From Geminicoccus sp035556675 (lineage in GTDB: Bacteria > Pseudomonadota > Alphaproteobacteria > Geminicoccales > Geminicoccaceae): a stretch of DNA of 45,654 nt. A program made the position numbers and the translations under genes. Where the stretch lies: positions 1 through 45,654 of the forward strand of contig NZ_DATMFZ010000054.1 in NCBI RefSeq assembly GCF_035556675.1, read 5' to 3'. Positions 1 to 8,071 of the stretch are shown here, piece by piece (within the stretch, counting starts at the first letter, position 1; every line of letters starts with the position of its first letter). Under the pieces are notes generated by a model, which made no database searches, was not told the DNA's origin, and saw only the letters and a list, made by a program, of their open reading frames with translations.

Positions 1-150
1 CCGGACGGGCAGCTGCTCGGCAAGATCCTGGTGCCCGAGGTGGTGGCGAATGTCTGCTTCGGCGGGTTCAAGCGCAACCGGCTCTATATCTGCGGCACGA
101 CCTCGCTCTATGCGGTGCATGTCACCGTCACCGGAGCGCAGGTGCCTTGA
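1..150 (+). CDS. SMP-30/gluconolactonase-family protein, C-terminal end (partial)
   Basis: Frame 1 is open from the window edge to a TGA at 148-150, giving the last 49 residues of a protein. They contain the blocks GKILVPE, VCFGGFKRNRLYICG and TTSLYAV. This is the usual last blade of SMP-30/regucalcin/gluconolactonase beta-propellers, which hydrolyse sugar lactones using a divalent metal. The active site lies outside the window, so substrate cannot be judged. The stop overlaps the TTG start of the next gene. A second lactonase-like enzyme ends the operon at 8072-10084, so a shared role in lactone use is possible, but this is inference from proximity. Confidence 0.75.
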   Translation, partial: PDGQLLGKILVPEVVANVCFGGFKRNRLYICGTTSLYAVHVTVTGAQVP

Positions 151-488
151 TCGGGCGGGGGGCCGCGGCCAGGCCGGCCGCAGGCCTCCTCTTGGCGGCC
201 GTCCTGCTGGGCGGCTGCCAGGGCCAGATCGAGGGCGTGAACCGTCACGTTCCGCCGAGCGGGAGCACGCTCGCCTATGGCTGTGACGATGGCACCCAGC
301 TGCAGGTGACCTTCACGGGGCTGGAAGCGGCGACGATCGAGCATGCCGGCGTGTCCCGCGAGTTGCACGGCGTATTCTCCGAGCAGGGCGCCAAGTACAA
401 GGCCGGCGACACCATCCTGCGGATCGAAGGCGACCAAGCGATCCTCGAGAACGTGGACGGCACCCGCCACTGCACACGAGGCGGGTGA
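147..488 (+). CDS. MliC-like lipoprotein (putative C-type lysozyme inhibitor)
   Basis: 113 residues from a TTG start that overlaps the upstream stop codon. The N-terminus is a lipoprotein signal: a basic start, a hydrophobic run, and lipobox LGGC with Cys24. The mature part has YGCDDG near residue 45, then GAKYKAGDTILRIEGDQAIL, and ends with a second Cys in TRHC. This matches the MliC family (membrane-bound lysozyme inhibitor), whose two conserved cysteines form a disulfide and whose loop plugs the lysozyme active site. It is probably an outer-membrane lipoprotein facing the periplasm. Inhibition itself is inferred from the family. The start is uncertain because TTG has no strong ribosome site. 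Confidence 0.7.
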   Translation: MIGRGAAARPAAGLLLAAVLLGGCQGQIEGVNRHVPPSGSTLAYGCDDGTQLQVTFTGLEAATIEHAGVSRELHGVFSEQGAKYKAGDTILRIEGDQAILENVDGTRHCTRGG

Positions 489-526
489 CAGCACTCCACC
501 GGTCCCGGTGGGGCGTGCAGCACCGG

Positions 527-563
527 TTGACGGCGATGGTATGACAGGTTCACATTCATACCA
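527..563 (+). promoter_or_regulatory. Promoter with spaced inverted repeat, likely GntR/FadR-type operator
   Basis: TGGTATGA at 537-544 and its exact reverse complement TCATACCA at 556-563 flank an 11-base spacer, with half-sites about two helical turns apart. A -35-like TTGACG sits at 527-532, so the repeat covers the spacer and -10 area; no good -10 is seen. GGTAT/ATACC half-sites are known for FadR-subfamily regulators (NanR GGTATA repeats, UxuR-type TGGTATACCA). The first downstream gene (644) encodes such a regulator, so autoregulation of the whole operon is the simplest reading. Confidence 0.5.
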
Positions 564-643
564 AGAGATCACCGTCATGCCGGGCAGCATCCGGATGGCA
601 GGCAGATGACCCCGCCTGGGCGGGGCCACCAGGGAGGCAGACA

Positions 644-1402
644 GTGGCAAGCGCTCGGGCCACCGAGATCGCGCCCGTCGAATCACGGGCGGATCATGCC
701 CCGATCAGGACGCGGCGGCTGCACGAGGAAGTGGCGGCCAGGATCGAGGCGACCATTAATGCCGGGGCGCTCGGGCCGGGCGACAGCCTGCCGTCCGAGC
801 GCGAGCTCATGGGCCGCTATGGCGTGGGCCGACCTGCTGTGCGCGAGGCCCTTTTGTCCTTGCAGCAGCGCGGGCTGATCGAGCGGCGCAACGGCGAGCG
901 GGCGCGGGTGGCCTCGCCCAGCGCTGCGGACGTGGTCTCGCAGATGACCTTGCCGGTGCGGCGGATGCTGGCCCGGCCCGAGAATGTCCGGCACTTCCAG
1001 GAGGCGCGCTGGCTGTTCGAGACCGGGGTCGCCCGGCAGGCGGCGCTGCGCGCTACGCCGGAACAGGTCGCCACGCTGGAGGCGGCCCTGGAAGCCAACC
1101 GTGCGGTGTTGGGCGATCCGGTCGAGTTCGCCCGTACCGACGTGCTGTTCCACCTGCGCCTCGCCGAGATCCCGGACAATCCGATCTTCACCGCACTGCA
1201 CGAGGCCCTGGTCGGCTGGCTCACCGAGCAGCGCCGGGTGACCCTCACCAGCCCGAAGGCATTCGAGGTGGCATTCGCGGCGCACGAGCGGATCTTCAAG
1301 GCGGTGGCAGCGCACCAGCCGGACGAGGCGGCCCAGGCGATGGCCGATCATCTGACCGAGGTGGCCGGCCTCTACTGGAACAAGGCAGGAAGGAAACGAT
1401 GA
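644..1402 (+). CDS. FadR/NanR-type GntR transcriptional regulator
   Basis: 252 residues from a GTG start with ribosome site AGGGAGG at 631-637. Residues about 24-90 are a GntR winged helix (LPSERELMGRYGVGRPAVREAL, then a wing ending in ARVA). Residues about 110-245 are an all-helical FCD domain. Its likely metal and ligand residues are Asp166, His170, His214 and His236, as in NanR-like members. Such proteins sense a small organic acid and release DNA. It is the first gene of a nine-gene operon and overlaps the next by ATGA. The operator-like repeat at 537-563 is its likely target. The effector is unknown and is probably the substrate or an intermediate of this pathway. Confidence 0.9.
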   Translation: MASARATEIAPVESRADHAPIRTRRLHEEVAARIEATINAGALGPGDSLPSERELMGRYGVGRPAVREALLSLQQRGLIERRNGERARVASPSAADVVSQMTLPVRRMLARPENVRHFQEARWLFETGVARQAALRATPEQVATLEAALEANRAVLGDPVEFARTDVLFHLRLAEIPDNPIFTALHEALVGWLTEQRRVTLTSPKAFEVAFAAHERIFKAVAAHQPDEAAQAMADHLTEVAGLYWNKAGRKR

Positions 1403-1725
1403 GCGACGGGTTGGTGGTGATGGTCGAGTTTCGCCTGAAACCGGTCGCAGTCGACGAGTTCCGTGCGCTCGTCACCGCGAATGCCCGGGCCTCGGTCGCG
1501 GACGAGCCCGGCTGTCGCCGTTTCGATGTGGTCACTTCGCCTGAGGATCCTACCGAATTGCTGCTCTACGAGATCTATGACGACCGCGCGGCGTTCGAGC
1601 GTCACCTGGAGACGCCGCACTTTCTGACCTTCAAGGAGCGCTCCGCCGACCTGGTCGAGCGTTCGACGGTACGGCTTCTGGAGCTTGCCGAGCATTGCAA
1701 GCCGAGTTCGGGAGCCCCGCGATGA
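1399..1725 (+). CDS. Antibiotic biosynthesis monooxygenase (ABM)-domain protein
   Basis: 108 residues; the start overlaps the regulator stop by ATGA, indicating translational coupling. The single domain has the ferredoxin-like ABM pattern: VVMVEFRLKP, then FRALVTANARASVADEPGCRRFDV, LLLYEIYDD and HLETPHF. Relatives include YgiN-type quinol monooxygenases and LsrG-like isomerases, which act as small dimers without cofactors. The position between a regulator and an aldolase suggests removal of a reactive intermediate or an isomerisation step. The actual reaction cannot be told from sequence. Confidence 0.8.
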   Translation: MSDGLVVMVEFRLKPVAVDEFRALVTANARASVADEPGCRRFDVVTSPEDPTELLLYEIYDDRAAFERHLETPHFLTFKERSADLVERSTVRLLELAEHCKPSSGAPR

Positions 1726-2549
1726 GCCATGCGACCATGCGCGAGATGTGCGAGGATGCCGGGCCGAAGTTCGGCCATTTCGTCGTCGAGTTCGCGACCC
1801 CCGGGATCGGCCACATCCTGAAGAATGCCGGCTGCGACTTCGTCCTGTTCGACTGCGAGCATTCCGGCTTCGGCTTCGAGACGGTGAAGTCGGCGGTCCG
1901 ATACCTGGAGGCGGCCCGCCTGCCGGCCATCGTCCGGGTGCCGTCGCGCGAGTACCAGCACATCGCGCGCGCGATGGACATGGGCGCGGAGGGCATCATG
2001 CTGCCGATGGTGTCCACGCCCGAGGAGGCGCAGAGCATCATCGACGCGGTGAAATACGTGCCGGAAGGCAAGCGCGGCGTGGCGCTCGGCATTGCTCATG
2101 ACGCCTATCGTGGCGGCGACGTGCTGGCCAAGCTGGCCGCCCAGAACCGGCGCTCGGTGGTGTTCGCCCAGATCGAGACCAAGGAGGGCGTCGACAACGC
2201 CGACGCGCTCGCCGCCATGCCCGGGATCGACTGCCTGTGGGTCGGCCATTTCGACCTGTCCTGCTCGCTGGGCGAGCCCGGCCAGTTCCAGAGCCGCACC
2301 TTCCTGGACGCGATCGACACGGTCGCGCAGGCCTGCCGGCGGCACGGCAAGCGGCTCGGCCGGCTGGTGCCGGACGTCGCGACCGGAATCGAGTATCACG
2401 GCAAGGGCTTCGACTTCCTCTGCTATGCCGGTGACGTCTGGACCTATCAGGCGGCGGTGAAGAGCGGGATCGACGGGCTGCGCGCGGGCTGCGTTTCGGC
2501 GTCTGCAGCGGAAAAGCCCCAGAAGAAGAACGCCGAGAAGGGCAAGTGA
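1722..2549 (+). CDS. HpcH/HpaI-family class II aldolase
   Basis: 275 residues from ATG 1722, which overlaps the previous stop (ATGA) and has GGGAG at 1710-1714. A TTG start at 1695 is possible but less likely. Family landmarks are all present: catalytic His47 in DCEHSG, Arg72 in VRVP, GAEGIMLPMV, metal ligand Glu152 in QIETKEG and Asp178 in VGHFDLS. The family splits or forms 2-keto-3-deoxy acids (pyruvate plus an aldehyde) with Mg or Mn. Examples are GarL, HpaI and RhmA; the substrate here is unresolved. A Lys/Ala-rich tail of about 15 residues follows the barrel. In the operon it would give the final carbon-carbon cleavage. Confidence 0.88.
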   Translation: MSHATMREMCEDAGPKFGHFVVEFATPGIGHILKNAGCDFVLFDCEHSGFGFETVKSAVRYLEAARLPAIVRVPSREYQHIARAMDMGAEGIMLPMVSTPEEAQSIIDAVKYVPEGKRGVALGIAHDAYRGGDVLAKLAAQNRRSVVFAQIETKEGVDNADALAAMPGIDCLWVGHFDLSCSLGEPGQFQSRTFLDAIDTVAQACRRHGKRLGRLVPDVATGIEYHGKGFDFLCYAGDVWTYQAAVKSGIDGLRAGCVSASAAEKPQKKNAEKGK

Positions 2550-2551
2550 GC

Positions 2552-3595
2552 ATGGCCGACAAGTTCAGGGTGGCGCTTTCCTCCGACTTCCGGAAGGCGG
2601 ACGGCTCGCCCACCTATCCCTCCTTCGATCTGTCGCCGCTGGTCTCCGATCCACGGATCGAGATCGGCTATGTCGATCCGGTGGACGGCGTGATGCCGGC
2701 CGAGGGGCTGGCGGGCTATGACGTCCTGATCCTGCTGGTGCCGAAGTTCACCCGCGCCAGCGTGCCGAAGGACGGCAGGCTGGCCGCCGTCTGCCGGTTC
2801 GGCGTGGGCTATGACAGCGTCGACGTCGCGGCCTGCACGGATAATGGCATCGCCCTGGTGATCACCCCGGACGGCATCCGCCGCCCGGTCGCGGTATCGA
2901 TCGTCACCTTCGTCCTCGCACTGTCGCAAAAGCTCCTGATCAAGGACAAGATGACCCGCGAGGGGCGCTGGAACGACCGCTCCGAACACATGGGCATGGG
3001 CATCGTCGGGCGGACCTTCGGCCAGCTCGGCATCGGCAATATCGGGGCCGAGGCGATCCGGCTGCTCAAGCCGTTCGAGATGAAGCTCATCGCCCACGAC
3101 CCCTATGCCGACCCGAAGGTCGCGGCCGAGCTGGGTGTGGAGCTGGTGGGCTTCGACGAGCTGTTCCAGCGCTCGGACTTCGTGTCGGTATCGGTGCCGC
3201 TGTCGGAGGCGACCCACCACATCGTGGGCGAGCGGGCACTCAAGCTGATGAAGCCCAGCGCCTATCTGATCAACACCTCGCGTGGCCCCACCGTCGACCA
3301 GAAGGCGCTCTACCAGGCGCTGGTGGACGGTACCATTGCCGGGGCCGGGCTGGACGTGTTCGAGGTCGAGCCGGTCCCGGCCGACGAGCCGATCCTCCAG
3401 CTCGACAACGTGATCGTCTCGCCGCACGCCCTGTGCTGGACCGACCAGTGCTTCGCCGGCAATGGCGCCGGCGATGTGGCGGGGGCGCTCGCGATCCTGA
3501 ACGGCCAGAACCCCAGGGGCGTGGTCAACCGGGAAGTACTGGAGGACCCGCGCTTCAAGGAGAAGCTCGCGAAGGCGAAGGCGCGGTCGGCTTGA
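2552..3595 (+). CDS. D-isomer-specific 2-hydroxyacid dehydrogenase
   Basis: 347 residues from ATG 2552, preceded by AAGGG; a GTG at 2546 would add two residues. The nucleotide fold is GIGNIG (160-165) followed by Asp183 at the end of the next strand, which favours NAD over NADP. Catalytic residues are Arg244 (NTSRGPTVD), Glu273 (EVEP) and His292 (SPHALCWTDQ). The family interconverts 2-keto and D-2-hydroxy acids, as in glyoxylate, phosphoglycerate and hydroxypyruvate reductases. The nearby aldolase and lactonase suggest it acts on a sugar-acid intermediate or its C2/C3 product. A short hairpin follows the stop. Confidence 0.9.
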   Translation: MADKFRVALSSDFRKADGSPTYPSFDLSPLVSDPRIEIGYVDPVDGVMPAEGLAGYDVLILLVPKFTRASVPKDGRLAAVCRFGVGYDSVDVAACTDNGIALVITPDGIRRPVAVSIVTFVLALSQKLLIKDKMTREGRWNDRSEHMGMGIVGRTFGQLGIGNIGAEAIRLLKPFEMKLIAHDPYADPKVAAELGVELVGFDELFQRSDFVSVSVPLSEATHHIVGERALKLMKPSAYLINTSRGPTVDQKALYQALVDGTIAGAGLDVFEVEPVPADEPILQLDNVIVSPHALCWTDQCFAGNGAGDVAGALAILNGQNPRGVVNREVLEDPRFKEKLAKAKARSA

Positions 3596-3603
3596 CATAA
3601 GCG

Positions 3604-3621
3604 GCGGCCCAGACGGGCCGC
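3604..3621 (+). terminator. Short hairpin between dehydrogenase and binding-protein genes
   Basis: GCGGCCC (3604-3610) and GGGCCGC (3615-3621) pair perfectly over a four-base loop. The sequence ATGATTTTC follows. The T run is short, so this is more likely a partial terminator or mRNA-stabilising structure inside the operon than a full stop. Confidence 0.4.
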
Positions 3622-3646
3622 ATGATTTTCAGGGAGGCAGAACAAG

Positions 3647-5101
3647 ATGATGCAACGTCGTCGTTTCCTCGAAGCCACCGCCATGGCCGGCGCGCTCGTC
3701 GCCCTGGCGCGGCCGTCGCTCGCCGCCGAATCGGCAGCGCAGAAGGCGGTCGAGGCCGCCAAGCAATATGCCGGCACCGAGATCTCGATCGTCTGGGAAG
3801 CCGGCCTGCAGGCGCTGGACCCGCTCAACTTCAGCGGGCCGCTCTGGGAGAAGGAGACCGGGATCAAGGTGAAGGTCGTCGAGGTGCCGACCTCGGAGAT
3901 GTTCACCAAGATCCTGCAGGAGCACCGGGCCGGTACTGGCGCCTATGACGCGTTGAACGTCATCCCGGCCTGGATGCCCGACCTGGTCCGCGCCGGTGCG
4001 CTGGAACAGCTCGACGAATATGTCGACAAGTACGGCTATCGCGACGAGTTGCAGGACATCGCCCCGGTCTACCGGGACAACCAGATGACCGTGGACGGCA
4101 AGATCTACGGCCTGCCGGACGACGGCGACGTCTTCATCATGTACTATCGCACCGACATCCTGGGCGATCCGAAGATCCAGGAGGCGTTCAAGGCCAAGTA
4201 TGGCTACGACCTGCCGGTGCCGCCCAAGACCTGGAAGGAGTTCGACGAGGTCGGCGCGCTGATCACCGAGGTGACCGGTGGCAAGCCCTATGGCGCCGCG
4301 TTCATCCGCGACCCTGCCCAGGGCCAGTTCATGTTCCAGGAGCGGTTCCGCAACGAGGGCGGCATCTTCTTCGACGCCGAGACCATGAAGGCCCAGGTGA
4401 ACTCTCCGGCCGGCGTCAAGGTGTTCTCCGACTGGGTCGCCGAAAACAAGTGGATGCCGCCCGGCATCGAGAATTTCGGCTTCGTCGAGAATCTGGCCGC
4501 CTTCCTGCAGGGCGACACGGCGATGACCCTGTCCTGGCCGCCGTATGGGCGCTGGGCCGCGGGCTATGGCACCGACGAGGCTGCGCTGAACTGGGTGCCG
4601 AAGAGCACGATCGCCGGCAAGGTCGGCTATGCGGTGACGCCGGGCGGCCATCCGGAGCTGGCGTCGGGCTTCGCCCTCTCGGTCTCGGCCTCCTCGGCCA
4701 ACAAGGATGCGGCCTATCTGTTCATCCAATGGCTGAACTCGCGCGACATCTCGATCCAGCGCGTCCAGCTGCCGTTCGCCCTGCGCGACCCGTTCCGCGA
4801 GGACCACTTCACCAGCGAGGAGTACAAGAGCCGCTGGCCGGAAGCGCCGCAGTACCTGGCGGCCCTGCAGGAGGCGGCGAACACCGGCATCCTCGACCTG
4901 TCGATCCTGCAGACCGACCGGTACGAGGAGGCGATCCGCCAGGGCATCTCCCGGCTCTGGTCTGGCGAGGATCCGCAGGCGATCCTGGACGACGTCGCGG
5001 CGCAATGGGACGCGACTACCGAGCGGGTCGGCGTCGACAAGCAGAAGGCGGCCTATGCCGATTGGGCGTCCAAGCCCAACGCCTATCCGCCGAAAGCCTG
5101 A
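3647..5101 (+). CDS. Tat-exported extracellular solute-binding protein (ABC sugar type, family 1)
   Basis: 484 residues; AGGGAGG at 3631-3637 sits nine bases before ATG 3647. The N-terminus QRRRFLEA plus a hydrophobic run ending ARPSLA resembles a twin-arginine signal with cleavage near residue 26. The mature protein has family-1 binding-protein features: ISIVWEAGLQALDPLNF, a cluster of acidic and aromatic residues (YGLPDDGDVFIMYYRTD) and DTAMTLSWPPYGRWAAG. It would bind a sugar-like or polyol-like ligand in the periplasm and deliver it to the permeases at 6372-8059. Tat export suggests folding before secretion. A strong hairpin directly follows, as is common after highly expressed binding-protein genes. 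Confidence 0.9.
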   Translation: MMQRRRFLEATAMAGALVALARPSLAAESAAQKAVEAAKQYAGTEISIVWEAGLQALDPLNFSGPLWEKETGIKVKVVEVPTSEMFTKILQEHRAGTGAYDALNVIPAWMPDLVRAGALEQLDEYVDKYGYRDELQDIAPVYRDNQMTVDGKIYGLPDDGDVFIMYYRTDILGDPKIQEAFKAKYGYDLPVPPKTWKEFDEVGALITEVTGGKPYGAAFIRDPAQGQFMFQERFRNEGGIFFDAETMKAQVNSPAGVKVFSDWVAENKWMPPGIENFGFVENLAAFLQGDTAMTLSWPPYGRWAAGYGTDEAALNWVPKSTIAGKVGYAVTPGGHPELASGFALSVSASSANKDAAYLFIQWLNSRDISIQRVQLPFALRDPFREDHFTSEEYKSRWPEAPQYLAALQEAANTGILDLSILQTDRYEEAIRQGISRLWSGEDPQAILDDVAAQWDATTERVGVDKQKAAYADWASKPNAYPPKA

Positions 5102-5111
5102 ACGGATAAGG

Positions 5112-5143
5112 GATGCCGCCCGGCCCGCCGGCCGGGCGGCATC
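5112..5143 (+). terminator. 13-bp perfect stem-loop after the binding-protein gene
   Basis: Arms 5112-5124 (GATGCCGCCCGGC) and 5131-5143 pair perfectly over a six-base loop; TTGCCGTTTCTT follows. It lies between the binding-protein gene and the transporter genes in the same direction. It could be a partial terminator or a 3' stabiliser that raises binding-protein mRNA relative to the permeases. Confidence 0.65.
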
Positions 5144-5175
5144 TTGCCGTTTCTTGATGCTTTTCCGGATTCTTC

Positions 5176-6375
5176 ATGACGCAGCCTTTGGCCAGCCTGG
5201 CGGCCCTGACGCTTGCCTATATCCTCAGCCAGTTCTTCCGCACCTCGCTGGCCGTCATTGCGCCCGAGCTGTCGCGCGACCTGGATCTCACCACCCAGGA
5301 CCTGGGCTTTCTGTCCAGCGTCTGGTTCATCGCGTTCGCCGTGATGCAGATCCCGGTCGGCATCGCGCTCGACAAGTACGGCATCCGCAAGCTGGTGGCG
5401 CCGATGGTGCTGGTTGCGGCCCTGGGTGCCCTGCTGCTCGCGATGGCGCCCAACCTCGAGGTCGGCATCGCCGCCCAGGTGGTGATCGGGATCGGTTGCG
5501 CGCCGGTCTACATGGGCACGCTGGTGCTGCTGACCCGCTGGTACGAACCGGCGCGCTTCGCCAGCCTGGCCTCGCTGGTCCTGGCGCTGGGGAGCCTCGG
5601 CAACCTGATGGGCACGGCACCGCTGGCCTGGCTGGCCGGCCTGATCGGCTGGCGCCTGGCGCTGGTGGCGGTGGCCGCGATCGTGGGCCTGTCCGCCCTG
5701 CTCGTCTGGCTGTTCGTCCAGGACACGCGCGACGGCAGCCCGGCCCCGGCCTCGGGCGAGCATCCGCTGCGGGCGCTGATCGGCACGTTCAAGGTCGCCC
5801 GCAAGCGCGAGCTCTGGCCGCTCATGCCGATGGCCCTGATCGGCTACGGCGTGATGGTCACGGTGCGCGGCCTGTGGGGTGGGCCCTATCTGGCCGACAT
5901 GTTCGGCCTGGATGCGATCGAGCGCGGCAACGTGCTGCTGCTCATGTCGATCGGCATGATCGCAGGCCCCTTGCTCTATGCCTCGATCGAGCGCCGTACC
6001 GACCGGCGCAAGCTGCCGGTGCTGGCGGGATCCTGCATCACCCTGGCGGCACTGGTCGCCCTCATGGTCACCGGCAGCCTGCTGGTGGCGACCATCGCCC
6101 TGGTGCTGGTCGGCTGCTTTGGCAGCGTGTTCAACATGGTCATGGCCCAGGGGCGCCGGTTCTTCGCACCGCAGGAAATGGGGCGCGGCCTGACCCTCCT
6201 GAACGGCGCCTGCTTTGCCGGGGCCGCCCTGCTGCAGGCGCTGACCGGCCAAGTCGCGGCCAGTGCTGCGCCGCCCGTCTGGACCGCAGTGTTCCTCAGC
6301 CTGGCGGCGCTCCTGGCGATCGCCACGGGCTTTCTCGCCTTCAGCCGTGACCGCCGGCTCGCGGAGCTTCGATGA
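5176..6375 (+). CDS. MFS transporter
   Basis: 399 residues, with about twelve hydrophobic segments. The cytoplasmic loop between TM2 and TM3 reads GIALDKYGIRK, the usual MFS signature form (DxxGxRK). A longer polar loop near residues 190-215 divides two six-helix halves. These proteins move small solutes by proton coupling or facilitated diffusion. It is odd here because it sits between the binding protein and the two permeases of an ABC system, and its stop overlaps the first permease start (ATGA). It may export a by-product, take up a related acid, or serve as a second route for the same substrate. Substrate is not predictable. Confidence 0.88.
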   Translation: MTQPLASLAALTLAYILSQFFRTSLAVIAPELSRDLDLTTQDLGFLSSVWFIAFAVMQIPVGIALDKYGIRKLVAPMVLVAALGALLLAMAPNLEVGIAAQVVIGIGCAPVYMGTLVLLTRWYEPARFASLASLVLALGSLGNLMGTAPLAWLAGLIGWRLALVAVAAIVGLSALLVWLFVQDTRDGSPAPASGEHPLRALIGTFKVARKRELWPLMPMALIGYGVMVTVRGLWGGPYLADMFGLDAIERGNVLLLMSIGMIAGPLLYASIERRTDRRKLPVLAGSCITLAALVALMVTGSLLVATIALVLVGCFGSVFNMVMAQGRRFFAPQEMGRGLTLLNGACFAGAALLQALTGQVAASAAPPVWTAVFLSLAALLAIATGFLAFSRDRRLAELR

Positions 6376-7256
6376 CCCAGCCAAACGTCCACCGCCACGA
6401 CCGCCGGTTCGGCTACGCGATGATCGCGCCGGCCGTGGCGATCATCCTGTTCATCGGCCTGTTCCCGCTGATCTGGACCCTGCTGGTCAGCGTCCAGAAC
6501 ATCTCGATGATCGACGAGGACACGAGCTTCCAGGGCCTGCTGAACTACCAGCGCCTGATGTCCGACACGCGGTTCTGGGAAGCGCTGGGCCACACCCTCC
6601 TGTTCACCGCGGTGGCGCTGCCGCTGGAACTGATCCTGGGCCTGGCGCTGGCATTGCTGTTCCTGGAGGAACTGCCCGGCCGGCCGGTCTTCGTGGCGCT
6701 GCTGGTGCTGCCCACGGTGATCTCGCCGATCGTGGCGGGTGCCGCCTGGCGGCTTCTGTTCGACAACCGGTTCGGGCCGATCAACCAGGTGATCTCCTGG
6801 GTGGCCGGCGAGCCCGTGACGATCCTCTGGCTGAACGACCCGAATTTCGTCTACGCGGCGATCCTGATCGCCGAGGTCTGGCAGTGGACGCCGTTCATGT
6901 TCCTCCTGCTGTTCGCCTCGCTGACCAATGTCGACCCCTCGCTCGGCGAGGCTGCACGGATCGACGGGGCCGGCTTCTGGCGTACGCTCTGGTCGATCAC
7001 CCTGCCGGTGATCCGCCCGGTGATCGTGATCGCGCTGCTGATCCGCGGCCTCGACCTGTTCCGGATCTTCGACGTGATCTGGGCGCTCACCAAGGGCGGG
7101 CCGGGCACGCGGACCGAGACGATCTCGATCTATGCCTATGTCCAGGGCTTCCAGCAGTTCGAGACCAGCTACACCGCCGCCATGGCCTTCGTGATCATCG
7201 TGATCCTGACGATGCTGGTGATGGCGGCGCTCAAGCGCGTGGAGATCGCCCGATGA
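6372..7256 (+). CDS. ABC transporter permease, sugar type (MalF/LacF-like)
   Basis: 294 residues with six predicted membrane segments. The EAA loop that contacts the ATPase is visible as GEAARIDGAGFWRTLWSITLP. Further family blocks are GPINQVISW and TKGGPGTRTETISIYAY. It forms half of the membrane channel with the next permease and receives ligand from the protein at 3647-5101. Both ends overlap neighbours by ATGA, so translation is coupled. No ATP-binding subunit lies in this window. Confidence 0.93.
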   Translation: MTQPNVHRHDRRFGYAMIAPAVAIILFIGLFPLIWTLLVSVQNISMIDEDTSFQGLLNYQRLMSDTRFWEALGHTLLFTAVALPLELILGLALALLFLEELPGRPVFVALLVLPTVISPIVAGAAWRLLFDNRFGPINQVISWVAGEPVTILWLNDPNFVYAAILIAEVWQWTPFMFLLLFASLTNVDPSLGEAARIDGAGFWRTLWSITLPVIRPVIVIALLIRGLDLFRIFDVIWALTKGGPGTRTETISIYAYVQGFQQFETSYTAAMAFVIIVILTMLVMAALKRVEIAR

Positions 7257-8059
7257 GGACGGCCATCCGCTTCACCGTCGCCATGATCGTGACGGTCCTG
7301 TTCCTGTTCCCGATCTACTGGCTGTTCACGATCTCCTTCAAGACGCCGGACGAGATCTTCAGCTATCCTCCAGTCTGGTGGCCGTCGAGCCTCCAGCTCT
7401 CGAACTACACCGTCCTGTTCCGCGACGGCGACGTAATGACGATCTGGAACAGCCTGGTGGTGGCCTCGGTCTCGACCGTGGCGGCCATGCTGATCGGCAC
7501 GATGTGCGCCTATGCGATTGCGCGCTTCCGGACGGGCGGCGACCATTTTTCGATCTGGGTGCTGTCCCAGCGCATGGTGCCGCCGATCGTGGTCGTGTTC
7601 CCGATCTTCCTGCTCTACGTCAAGCTCGGCTTAGTCGACACTTATCTCGGGCTGATCATCCTCTACACCGCATTCAACCTGCCCTACGTGGTCTGGATGA
7701 TGCGCGGCTACCTGCAGGAGATCCCGCGCGAGATCGAGGAGTCGGCACTGGTCGACGGCTGTACCCGGCTGCAGGTGTTCACCAAGATCGTGCTGCCGCT
7801 GGCCCGCACCGGCCTGTTCGCCACCGCCGTGTTCACCTTCGTGTTCGCCTGGAACGAGTTCCTGTTCGCGCTGGTCCTGACCCGCAGCGCGGTCACGACC
7901 TTCCCGGTGCAGCTCACCCATTATTTCGGCGGCCAGTCGAACTTCTGGGCGAAGATCTCGGCGATGAGCGTGCTGGGCACCGTGCCCATCTTCCTCGCGG
8001 TGGCGTTCCTGCAGCGCTACCTGGTCCGCGGGATCTCGCTGGGTGCCGTCAAGGGTTGA
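7253..8059 (+). CDS. ABC transporter permease, sugar type (MalG/LacG-like)
   Basis: 268 residues from an ATG overlapping the previous stop (ATGA). Family blocks are FPIYWLFTISFKTPDEIF near the N-terminus and the EAA loop REIEESALVDGCTRLQVFTKIVLPLA. The C-terminus FLQRYLVRGISLGAVKG is typical of MalG/LacG-type proteins. It pairs with the preceding permease in the inner membrane. The next gene begins 12 bases later behind GGGGAAAG, so all belong to one transcript. Confidence 0.93.
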   Translation: MRTAIRFTVAMIVTVLFLFPIYWLFTISFKTPDEIFSYPPVWWPSSLQLSNYTVLFRDGDVMTIWNSLVVASVSTVAAMLIGTMCAYAIARFRTGGDHFSIWVLSQRMVPPIVVVFPIFLLYVKLGLVDTYLGLIILYTAFNLPYVVWMMRGYLQEIPREIEESALVDGCTRLQVFTKIVLPLARTGLFATAVFTFVFAWNEFLFALVLTRSAVTTFPVQLTHYFGGQSNFWAKISAMSVLGTVPIFLAVAFLQRYLVRGISLGAVKG

Positions 8060-8071
8060 GGGGAAAGACGC

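Noticed and set aside
6263..7252. A long upstream extension of the second ABC permease
   Set aside because: This frame is out of phase with the MFS and first permease genes that clearly occupy the region; ATG 7253 with an ATGA overlap is the natural start.
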